In this document: piece after piece, positions 6,634-12,918 of the stretch
How positions within the stretch are numbered: the first letter of the stretch is position 1
How the letters are laid out: each line of letters begins with the position of its first letter
Assembly (NCBI GenBank): GCA_017452305.1
Contig: JAFTMQ010000131.1
Span: 1 to 14,433, forward strand
DNA from: Clostridia bacterium
Lineage (GTDB): Bacteria; Bacillota; Clostridia; Christensenellales; Borkfalkiaceae
DNA: 14,433 nt
Reading direction: 5' to 3'
Translations under genes and position numbers: made by a program
The notes under the pieces: generated by a model
Databases searched by the model: none
The model's input: the letters and a program-made list of their open reading frames with translations, nothing else
What the model was told of the DNA's origin: nothing

Positions 6634-6750
6634 GTGAATTGCAAGCAAAGCTTGCATGAATTGAAATCTACGATTTCATGAATTGCTTTACTATGTAAAG
6701 CGTGAATTGAATTGTAGGCTTCGCCCACAATTCGTTGCGGCTATAAATAG
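6634..6750 (+). repeat. Hairpin array B (four hairpins with RTGAATT linkers) before the activase
   Basis: The array reads: GTGAATT linker, GCAAGC-AAA-GCTTGC (6641-6655), ATGAATT, GAAATC-TAC-GATTTC (6663-6677), ATGAATT, GCTTTAC-TAT-GTAAAGC (6685-6701), GTGAATT, then the two-part hairpin GAATTGT-a-GGC-ttc-GCC-c-ACAATTC (6709-6733). A tail GTTGCGGCTATAAATAG follows. All stems are perfect and different, and the last hairpin has the same two-part design as the last one in array A. The activase start codon is 47 bases further on. With the preceding 124-bp element it fills most of the 331-base gap between dehydratase and activase; 6591-6633 holds nothing I recognise. Confidence 0.8.
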
Positions 6751-6796
6751 AAATCAAAGCTACAATTTCGCATTCACTTTTCCAAAGGAACCCACC

Positions 6797-7582
6797 ATGA
6801 GCATTTACAGCACAAAAGGCAGAATATTTAATATTCAACGCTTCTCGATCCACGACGGACCGGGAATTCGTACCATTGTCTTTTTTAAGGGCTGTTTTAT
6901 GCGCTGCGCGTGGTGCTGTAATCCCGAATCGCAAGCGTACGAAATTCAAACGATGGTGGAAAACGGCAAGACGAAGACGGTGGGCAAAGACGTGACGGTG
7001 GAAGAAATTTTGCCCGAGCTTCTCGCCGACGAGCCTTTTTATCGCAGAAGCGGCGGCGGCATTACGCTGTCGGGCGGTGAAATTTTAGGCCAACCCGATT
7101 TTGCGGCGGCGCTCTTGCAAGCGTGTCACGAGCACGGCTTACATACCGCGGTGGAATCGACGGCGAACGCGCCGTTTGAAAGCATACAAAAAATTCTGCC
7201 TCACCTTGATTTGTTCTTGATGGATATCAAGCACATGGACAGTGCAAAGCACAAAGAGTTTACGGGCGCGAATAACGAGTTGATTTTGGAAAACGCAAAG
7301 AAGATTGCGCAAAGCGGTGTGGAGCTTATCATTCGTACCCCCGTTGTGCCCGGCTTCAACGATACGGCGGGGGAAATTAAAGCCATTTCCAAATTCGCCG
7401 CAACCCTGCCTGGGGTGCAGGAGCATCATTTGCTTCCCTATCACCGTTTAGGCTCGGACAAATACGCAGGTTTAGGCAGGAATTATGCCTTAAAAGAAAT
7501 CTTGCCCCCGCCCGCCGAGAAGATGGAATATTTATTGTCGGTGGCGGAAGAGAGTGGTTTGCGCATACAAATCGGCGGTTAA
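6797..7582 (+). CDS. Glycyl radical enzyme activase (radical SAM)
   Basis: This 261-residue radical-SAM protein would install the radical on G819 of the dehydratase. The 4Fe-4S motif is C33-X3-C37-X2-C40 (KGCFMRCAWC), preceded by the family signature SIHDGPGIRT (residues 17-26). The SAM-binding GGE is at 93-95 (LSGGE), with DLFLMDIKHMD and RTPVVPGFND further on. The CX3CX2C loop runs straight into CNPES, and there is no room for the Cys-rich ferredoxin-like insert found in many dehydratase activases; its length is like that of pyruvate formate-lyase activase. I chose the ATG at 6797 because AAAGGAA lies 6 nt upstream. The frame stays open from a TTG at 6683, but that lies inside the hairpin array. 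Structured elements lie on both sides of the gene. Confidence 0.92.
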   Translation: MSIYSTKGRIFNIQRFSIHDGPGIRTIVFFKGCFMRCAWCCNPESQAYEIQTMVENGKTKTVGKDVTVEEILPELLADEPFYRRSGGGITLSGGEILGQPDFAAALLQACHEHGLHTAVESTANAPFESIQKILPHLDLFLMDIKHMDSAKHKEFTGANNELILENAKKIAQSGVELIIRTPVVPGFNDTAGEIKAISKFAATLPGVQEHHLLPYHRLGSDKYAGLGRNYALKEILPPPAEKMEYLLSVAEESGLRIQIGG

Positions 7583-7703
7583 AAACGACGTATGTACGTC
7601 GCATTTCAGCGTCGCACTGTGGCTACCCTCGGTTACATACGTTTTAGTATGCGCCCTCGGGTGGTCCTCGTGTTCCTTGAACTGCTCGCATCTACGCCGT
7701 TTT
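7582..7703 (+). repeat. Structured intergenic element, copy 3
   Basis: The element begins at the activase stop. AAAACGACGTA (7582-7592) pairs with TACGCCGTTTT (7693-7703) with one mismatch. Nested inside are GCAC with GTGT (one G-U), GGCTACCC with GGGTGGTC (two G-U pairs) and CATAC-gtttta-GTATG at the tip. CGACGTA-TG-TACGTCG (7586-7601) offers a competing local hairpin. The layout matches 1714-1845, with the same 3' segment CTTGAACTGCT-GCATCT allowing one change. The end CCGTTTTACGGTT matches the end of copy 2 (6583-6595). The whole gap 7583-7954 consists of this element, a terminator-like stem, copy 4 and a short leader. Confidence 0.7.
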
Positions 7704-7720
7704 ACGGTTGAGATGAGCTG

Positions 7721-7748
7721 ACGGAAATACTGTTTTGCTCCGTTTTTC
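7721..7748 (+). terminator. Possible weak intrinsic terminator after the activase
   Basis: ACGGA (7721-7725) pairs with TCCGT (7739-7743) across a 13-base loop, and a run of five T follows at once (7743-7747). The stem is short and AT-flanked, so at most partial termination is expected. It could reduce expression of the pduU-parA part of the operon relative to the enzyme genes. Confidence 0.3.
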
Positions 7749-7754
7749 CTTCTT

Positions 7755-7891
7755 CAACGAAGTGGGGGAGAGTTCACGGGCGCAATACGGCGTTGCCGCT
7801 CCGTGCCCCTTGCTCATTTACGCATAGTAAACTCCCTTCGGGGTACTCACGGCGCCTTGTCTTGCTCGCGTCTTGCTCCGTTTTCACGTTG
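7755..7891 (+). repeat. Structured intergenic element, copy 4 (near-identical core to copy 2)
   Basis: Bases 7779-7884 equal 6484-6589 except at three positions (103/106). Inner arms GTGCCCC/GGGGTAC and TTTAC/GTAAA are unchanged. The GCCGC/GCGGC arm has become GCCGC/ACGGC, losing one pair. The outer 10-bp inverted repeat of copy 2 is not preserved; CAACG (7755-7759) with CGTTG (7887-7891) could close this copy instead. The element lies 64 bases before the pduU-like start, in the same orientation as copy 2. Confidence 0.8.
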
Positions 7892-7954
7892 GGAGTGAGT
7901 AGCGTAAAATCACCATTACACAACACACGAATTTCCAAAGAGAGGTCATAGATT

Positions 7955-8314
7955 ATGGAAATGCACGATAAAATGAGAATTATTCAAGAGTTCGTTCCCG
8001 GTAAGCAAATCACCCTTTGCCATATCATCGCAAACCCCGGTGAAACCCTTTACACCAAGCTCGGGCTCGATCCCCAAACCGATTACACGAAAAGTGCGAT
8101 TGGCGTTTTGACGGTTATCCCTTACGAAAGCGCGGTAATCGCGGCGGATATCGCGATGAAGTCGTCGGGCGCGGAAATCGGGTTCGTCGATAGATTTACG
8201 GGCACGCTTATCATTACGGGCTCGGTATCCTCTGTCGAAGCGGCGTTTGTAGCCATTCGCGAATATTTCGTGAAGAAGCTCGACTATATTTGCTGTGAGG
8301 TAACCAAGACCTAA
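7955..8314 (+). CDS. Permuted BMC-H shell protein (PduU/EutS family)
   Basis: This 119-residue protein has the circularly permuted BMC fold of PduU and EutS. Recognisable segments are RIIQEFVPGKQITLCHIIANPGE (residues 8-30), which precedes the domain and forms the beta-barrel cap over the pore in PduU/EutS; SAIGVLTVIPYESAVIAADIAMKS in the middle; and EIGFVDRFTGTLIITGSVSSVEAA near the end. The start at 7955 has AGAGG (7941-7945) at 9 nt. It is a minor shell component in known Pdu/Eut systems. It is followed after five bases by the PduV/EutP-like gene. PduU is the reported shell partner of PduV in Salmonella, so their adjacency here is meaningful. Confidence 0.94.
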   Translation: MEMHDKMRIIQEFVPGKQITLCHIIANPGETLYTKLGLDPQTDYTKSAIGVLTVIPYESAVIAADIAMKSSGAEIGFVDRFTGTLIITGSVSSVEAAFVAIREYFVKKLDYICCEVTKT

Positions 8315-8319
8315 TCGGT

Positions 8320-8913
8320 ATGAAAAAGATTATGCTATTCGGCAGGGTTGCGGCGGGCAAAACCACCTTGACGCAAGCTCTGCGCGGTGAAGAAATTAAG
8401 TATTACAAAACGCAATACGTAAACTATCTCGACACCGTCATTGATACGCCCGGCGAATACACCGAACGCAGAGAAACGAGCGGCGCGCTCGCGCTCTATG
8501 CCTACGAGGCGGATATTGTAGGGCTTGTGCTTTCGGCAAACGAACCCTATTCGATTTTCTCGCCTTGCTTGACGAGCATGGTCAACCGCGAGGCAATTGG
8601 TATCATCACGGGCATTGACAAGCCCGATGCGAACGTCGAGAGGGTGTATCGGTGGTTACAGCTTGCGGGCTGTAAAAAGATCTTTCCCGTAAGCTCGATC
8701 ACAGGCGAAGGAATTGCCGAGCTTGCGGCGTACTTAAAGGACGACGAGGACGGGGTAGTTCCGCCTGCAAAAAACGCGGCGGGGGACGAAGACGCGAAGC
8801 AAAATACGGACGGGGAAAAGAGCGGACGGAAGATTATCCGCAAAAAACCGCCCAAAAAGCTTGCGGTGAAAAAAGAGGATAAGCCCAAAGGGCTTGAAAC
8901 CTATCTTTTATAA
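8320..8913 (+). CDS. PduV/EutP-like small GTPase with a charged C-terminal extension
   Basis: Residues 1-143 are a Ras-like P-loop GTPase of the EutP/PduV family: Walker A GRVAAGKTT (8-16), switch/G3 DTPGEYTE (42-49) and a G4-like DKPD (100-103) ahead of KIFPVSSITGEGI (120-132). PduV has been linked to compartment positioning and movement in enteric bacteria. The family is usually about 150 residues, but this one is 197. The extra tail is acidic at first (DDEDG, GDEDA) and then strongly basic (KSGRKIIRKKPPKKLAVKK), ending in KGLETYLL. The neighbouring 91-residue protein also has a Lys/Pro/Ala tract and ends PYYLL, so the two tails may have a shared partner (inference). No good ribosome site precedes the ATG, and coupling to the upstream gene (5-base gap) is likely. 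Confidence 0.88.
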   Translation: MKKIMLFGRVAAGKTTLTQALRGEEIKYYKTQYVNYLDTVIDTPGEYTERRETSGALALYAYEADIVGLVLSANEPYSIFSPCLTSMVNREAIGIITGIDKPDANVERVYRWLQLAGCKKIFPVSSITGEGIAELAAYLKDDEDGVVPPAKNAAGDEDAKQNTDGEKSGRKIIRKKPPKKLAVKKEDKPKGLETYLL

Positions 8914-8930
8914 AAAAAAGAGGATATATT

Positions 8931-9734
8931 ATGAGTAAAACGATTGTCATTGCGTTTGCAAACAACAAAGGCGGCAGCGGCAAAACGACAACCTGCTCCA
9001 ACGTGGGCTGTGCGCTTGCTTTGGCAGGTAAAAAGGTGTTGATGATTGACGGGGATATGCAGCTCAACCTCACCATTTCCTTTTTCGACGAGGAAACGGC
9101 GTACGAATACGCCAAGGGCGAGAAGAATATCTACCGCGCTATCGTTGCAGAGCGCGATTTAAACGACTATATTGTAGAAACGGGGATAAAAAATCTTGAC
9201 CTTATTCCTTCCACCTCGCTAATGAGCTCGATTGAGTTCGATTTATTCGCGAAGTGGCAAAGAGAAACGGTGCTCAAAAAATGTCTTGAAAGAGTGCGCG
9301 CCAAGGGGTATTACGATTATATCCTTATCGATTCGCCCCCCACGCTTGGCGGTTGGGTGATGAACGTTATGTGTGCGTCCGATTTCGTGGTGATTCCCGT
9401 CGAGGCGAGCCCTTGGGGGTTGTTCGGCTTGGCGAATATGTTTGATTTCTGCGAACAAGCCAAGAAAATTGCGCCCAAGCTGGAAGTGCTCGGTATTGCC
9501 GTCACCAAAGCGGACGAGCGCAAAAAATATTTCAAGCAGACCTTGGAAACCTTGCGCGAGATGGAAGCCGCGCCCTTGTTTGAAAACTACGTGCGTGTAG
9601 ATAGCGCGGTAGAATGGGCGCAGGATAATTCCAAACCCGTCGTCGTATATAAGAAAAACAGCCGCAGTGCGGTAGAATATACAAAACTTGCAAAGGAGAT
9701 TATAGATTATGCCAATCGGAAAGAACGCAATTAA
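8931..9734 (+). CDS. ParA-type ATPase, candidate microcompartment positioning protein (McdA-like)
   Basis: This 267-residue ParA/MinD-family ATPase has the deviant Walker A with the signature lysine (NNKGGSGKTTT, K13 and K18), the A' segment VLMIDGDMQLNLT with D40, and Walker B DYILIDSPP with D134. ParA proteins bind DNA non-specifically as ATP dimers and are released by a partner that stimulates hydrolysis. Its place inside a BMC operon, overlapping a small basic protein by 26 bases and with no parS-like cluster or ParB seen, fits the McdA/McdB type of system that spreads carboxysomes over the nucleoid. A ribosome site (AAAGAGGA) lies 6-7 nt before the ATG. A plasmid or chromosome partition role is the main alternative, but the neighbours do not support it. 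The ParA family call is secure; the positioning role is inference. Confidence 0.9.
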   Translation: MSKTIVIAFANNKGGSGKTTTCSNVGCALALAGKKVLMIDGDMQLNLTISFFDEETAYEYAKGEKNIYRAIVAERDLNDYIVETGIKNLDLIPSTSLMSSIEFDLFAKWQRETVLKKCLERVRAKGYYDYILIDSPPTLGGWVMNVMCASDFVVIPVEASPWGLFGLANMFDFCEQAKKIAPKLEVLGIAVTKADERKKYFKQTLETLREMEAAPLFENYVRVDSAVEWAQDNSKPVVVYKKNSRSAVEYTKLAKEIIDYANRKERN

Positions 9735-9984
9735 AAGAGTAGAAAACAACGGCTATTCAAAGGTGAAAACCTCTGCACCCGACATGGAGAACAGTAACGT
9801 GATTGCAAACCCCGACCCTCAAACGATAGAAAAAATGGTTGCGCCCGTAGAAAAGGCGGCAAAGAAACCCGCGGCGAAAAAGCCTACCGCAAAAAAGACG
9901 ACGAAAAAAGCGCCTAAACTTGCCGAAAAAGACGGATTTATCCGCGTGGAAGTGGGCGGCGAAATGCCTTATTACTTGTTATAA
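9709..9984 (+). CDS. Small Lys-rich partner of the ParA ATPase (candidate McdB-like adaptor)
   Basis: I do not recognise a named family. The 91-residue protein has three parts: a basic N-terminus (MPIGKNAIKR, then NNGYSKVKTSAPDMENS) that looks like a conserved motif; a Lys/Ala/Pro/Thr tract at 49-74 with repeated AKKP/AKKT units, probably disordered; and a short C-terminal segment DGFIRVEVGGEMPYYLL. ParA partners typically stimulate ATPase activity through a basic N-terminal peptide, which fits residues 5-10. A ribosome site (AAAGGAG, 9692-9698) sits inside the end of parA, and the 26-base overlap suggests coupled production. By position it could link the ATPase to the shell, with the C-terminal PYYLL as a docking tail; the GTPase upstream ends ETYLL. 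Coding status is well supported by overlap and ribosome site; function is inference. Confidence 0.8.
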   Translation: MPIGKNAIKRVENNGYSKVKTSAPDMENSNVIANPDPQTIEKMVAPVEKAAKKPAAKKPTAKKTTKKAPKLAEKDGFIRVEVGGEMPYYLL

Positions 9985-9994
9985 TTTTTAAGAT

Positions 9995-10040
9995 AAAATC
10001 GGTTTTTGACGGCGGCAGGTACGCGGTCAAGGCCGATTTT
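9995..10040 (+). terminator. Terminator at the end of the microcompartment operon
   Basis: AAAATCGG (9995-10002) pairs with CCGATTTT (10033-10040). The stem continues through two G-U pairs and a one-base bulge into TTGAC/GTCAA. The A-tract before and T-tract at the stem base make it usable on both strands. It lies 10 bases after the Lys-rich gene and separates the BMC genes from the glycoside hydrolase. Confidence 0.7.
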
Positions 10041-10105
10041 GCACTTTTTAGCCCGCATGATTTGTGTTGCGGCGCGGACTAAATTTCATTTAAGGAGCTA
10101 TATCA

Positions 10106-12916
10106 ATGAGAGAAGTAGATAAGAAGTATCAATGTATTCCATTTTGGTCTTGGAACGATGAATTGGACGAAGAAGGCTTGGTGGAACAAGTCGAGTGGAT
10201 GAACGAAAACGGCGTGGGCGGCTTTTTCATGCACGCTCGCGGCGGTTTAAAGACGGAATACCTCGGCGAAAAGTGGTTTGATTGTATCAAGGCTTGCTCG
10301 GAAAAAGCCGAGGAACTTGGTATGCACGCTTATGCGTACGATGAGAACGGTTGGCCGAGCGGTTTCGTGGGCGGTAAGCTTTTAGAGGATATCGAAAATC
10401 ACGATAGATACCTCACCTTCACCATCGGCGAATACGACGAAAAAGCGCTCGTTTCCTACGATATGGAGGGGGCATGTCTGCGTCGAATTCAAAAACCTTG
10501 CAAAAATTGCTTGAACATATATCAACATTACGCAGCATCTACGGCGGACATTTTAAACCCCGAGGTCATTGACCAATTCTTGGCGCAAACGCACGAGGAA
10601 TACAAAAAGAGAGATACGTACAGTCTCAAAGGCTTCTTCACAGACGAGCCGCAGTATTACCGTTGGGACACCGCATACACCAAGGTGCTTGCGCCCTATT
10701 TTAAGGAAAAATACGGCGAGGATATTTTGGACGGACTTGGATTGTTGTTTGTGGAAAAAGAGGGCTATCGCGATTTCCGTTACAAATATTGGAAAGCGAT
10801 GCAGGATTTAATGCTCAACAATTTCGGCAAACGCATTTATGATTGGTGCGACGAAAACGGCTACAACCTTACGGGGCACTACGTAGAAGAGTCCTTTTTG
10901 GGCGGTCAAATGTGGTGCTGTGCAGGCGTTATGCCCTTCTATGAATACGAGCATATCCCCGGAATTGACTGGCTTGGCAGAGGGGGGCGAGGCAAGATTG
11001 CGCAAAAGCAGGTTTCGTCCGTAGCGGCGCAGCTTGGCAAAAAGCAAATTATCACCGAAACGTACGGCTGCTGCGGTTGGGACGTTACCCCGCAGGAGTT
11101 GAAAGAAATTGCCGAATGTCAATACGTGGGCGGCGCAAATTTGATGTGTCAACATTTGCTCCCTTACACCGAGCACGGCCAAAGAAAGCGCGACTATCCC
11201 GCACATTATTCCAAGGTCAACCCTTGGGTGAGAAAGAATTTTAAGGAATTCAACGATTATTTCTCGTTGCTTGGTATGCTCCTTGCGGAAAGTGAAGAAA
11301 TCGTCAACGTGGCGATACTGCACCCTATCCGCAGTACCTATTTCAACTTCAAGAGAAGGGAAGAAGCGAACCGTCTTTGCATTGGCGAATTAGAGGACGC
11401 TTGGTTTTATGCCACCGACCTTTTGACGGAAAAGCAAATCCCGCACCATTATTTGGACGAAACCTTGCTTGCAAAATACGGCAAGGTGGAAGGCAAGCAG
11501 TTAATTTTGGGTAAGTGCGCGTATGATTATCTCGTAATTCCCAAAATCTACACGATGGATAAGACGACGGAAGCGTTGCTCCGCGAGTTTGTTCGCGTAG
11601 GCGGCAAGGTGCTGTTGCTTGACGAAAAACCCACCTACCTCGAAGGACAGGAATTCGTTTACGATTACTTGGAAACCAACGTTACGTGGGAAGAAATTAT
11701 CGCGGCACAGCCCTATACCTTGGCGGAACACCCTACCGTCCGCACGACGATGCACAAGGACGAAGAGGGCAGAACGTTTATCTATGCCGTCAACGTCGGC
11801 ACGGAAGAAACGGAAGTGGAATTTTCCGTCAAGGGCGCAAGCTCCTTTGCTTCCTACGATATCTTCAAGGACGAATACACGATTGTGCCTACCAAGGTGC
11901 ATTTTGACAGGGGCGAATCCTTCCTGCTTTATTTGAGCAACGAAACGCCCGTTCAGAAGAAGGCGTTGAAGCCCTTAAAGCTCGGCAAGACCTATTCGGT
12001 GGTCGGCACGCCCGAAAACTATATTATGCTCGATTATATCCGCTATTCGACGGACGGCGAAAATTATAGCGAGCCCGTACACCACATGGGCGTGTTTAAC
12101 GAAATGCTTGAACGCAGATACGCAGGCAAGCTGTACTTAAAGTACGAGGTAAACGTTGACGTCGTGCCGCAAAATTGCGTTTTGCTCGCCGAAGATACCA
12201 ACACCGTTTGGGTGGAAGTCAACGGCAAAAAAGTGGAAAGCTGCGGCGTTTCCGAGCTAGAAAAGCCCTTGAAGAAGTACGACGTGGCACGCCTTTTGAA
12301 GAAGGGCAAGAACGAGATTGTTATCCTCATCGATTACTTCCAAAGCGAGCAGGTTTATTACGCGCTCTTCGGCGAAAACGTAACCGAAAGCTTGAAGAAT
12401 TGCCTTGCATACGATACGGACATCGAGGCGGTTGCGCTTAAAGGCAACTTTGGCGTTTACGGCGATTTCAAGGACGGCCAAAATCCTTGCGTTTTGATTG
12501 GCGATAACCTCTATATCGGCGCGCAAAAGAGTGTAGTGACGAATATGTTGACGGACGGGTTCCCCTTCTTCTCGGGCGATATCGTATTGAAGCAGACCGT
12601 TTGTGTAGAGGACACCGATTGCGAGCTTGTCATAGACGAGCGTTTCCAACTTTTGGAAGTAAAGGTGAACGGCGTGTACGTGGGCAAGCTGATGTTCGGC
12701 AGAAAAATGGATTTGTCCAAGGTGCTTAAAAAGGGTGAAAACGAGGTGGAAATCGTGCTCACGGTCGGCAATCGTAACCTGCTTGGGCCTTTCCACACCA
12801 TCGACGAAGAGCCGCTTGGCGTCGGCCCTTACACCTTTGAACGCATGGGCAGTTGGAAAAACGGTAAGAGCCCGCTCGTCCGTGAAGGCTACGGATTTGT
12901 CAAGGGCATGGTATAA
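10106..12916 (+). CDS. GH106-like glycoside hydrolase, putative cytoplasmic alpha-L-rhamnosidase
   Basis: The 936-residue protein opens with IPFWSWNDELDEEGLVEQVEWMNENGVGGFFMH, the start of the barrel domain of GH106-type (alpha-L-rhamnosidase) and related hydrolases. Other family-like motifs are AYDENGWPSG (77-86), FFTDEP with E181, and TETYGCCGWD with E318, followed by GGANLMCQHLLPYT. E181 and E318 are candidates for catalytic acids, but I cannot assign roles. Residues from about 640 onward look like beta-sandwich modules with two similar segments (VEVNGKKV...LLKKGKNEI and VKVNGVYV...VLKKGENEV). There is no signal peptide or membrane segment, so it should act on imported glycosides or oligosaccharides. 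AAGGAG lies 8 nt before the ATG. A terminator lies upstream, so it probably has its own promoter, which I could not identify. Rhamnose breakdown yields 1,2-propanediol, which would link it to the compartment. The substrate is uncertain. Confidence 0.75.
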   Translation: MREVDKKYQCIPFWSWNDELDEEGLVEQVEWMNENGVGGFFMHARGGLKTEYLGEKWFDCIKACSEKAEELGMHAYAYDENGWPSGFVGGKLLEDIENHDRYLTFTIGEYDEKALVSYDMEGACLRRIQKPCKNCLNIYQHYAASTADILNPEVIDQFLAQTHEEYKKRDTYSLKGFFTDEPQYYRWDTAYTKVLAPYFKEKYGEDILDGLGLLFVEKEGYRDFRYKYWKAMQDLMLNNFGKRIYDWCDENGYNLTGHYVEESFLGGQMWCCAGVMPFYEYEHIPGIDWLGRGGRGKIAQKQVSSVAAQLGKKQIITETYGCCGWDVTPQELKEIAECQYVGGANLMCQHLLPYTEHGQRKRDYPAHYSKVNPWVRKNFKEFNDYFSLLGMLLAESEEIVNVAILHPIRSTYFNFKRREEANRLCIGELEDAWFYATDLLTEKQIPHHYLDETLLAKYGKVEGKQLILGKCAYDYLVIPKIYTMDKTTEALLREFVRVGGKVLLLDEKPTYLEGQEFVYDYLETNVTWEEIIAAQPYTLAEHPTVRTTMHKDEEGRTFIYAVNVGTEETEVEFSVKGASSFASYDIFKDEYTIVPTKVHFDRGESFLLYLSNETPVQKKALKPLKLGKTYSVVGTPENYIMLDYIRYSTDGENYSEPVHHMGVFNEMLERRYAGKLYLKYEVNVDVVPQNCVLLAEDTNTVWVEVNGKKVESCGVSELEKPLKKYDVARLLKKGKNEIVILIDYFQSEQVYYALFGENVTESLKNCLAYDTDIEAVALKGNFGVYGDFKDGQNPCVLIGDNLYIGAQKSVVTNMLTDGFPFFSGDIVLKQTVCVEDTDCELVIDERFQLLEVKVNGVYVGKLMFGRKMDLSKVLKKGENEVEIVLTVGNRNLLGPFHTIDEEPLGVGPYTFERMGSWKNGKSPLVREGYGFVKGMV

Positions 12917-12918
12917 GA

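Noticed and set aside
6641..6733. CRISPR array
   Set aside because: Units are only about 22-24 bases, the constant part is 7 bases and the variable parts are self-complementary, the reverse of CRISPR design; no cas genes are present.
6683..6796. N-terminal extension of the activase from a TTG codon
   Set aside because: The extension would be encoded by the hairpin array and the leader. The ATG at 6797 has a good ribosome site, and the protein then starts where activases normally start.
8931..9984. Plasmid partition operon or integrated plasmid remnant
   Set aside because: No ParB with a helix-turn-helix, no replication gene, no parS-like repeat cluster and no codon or composition break; the genes are tightly placed within the BMC operon.
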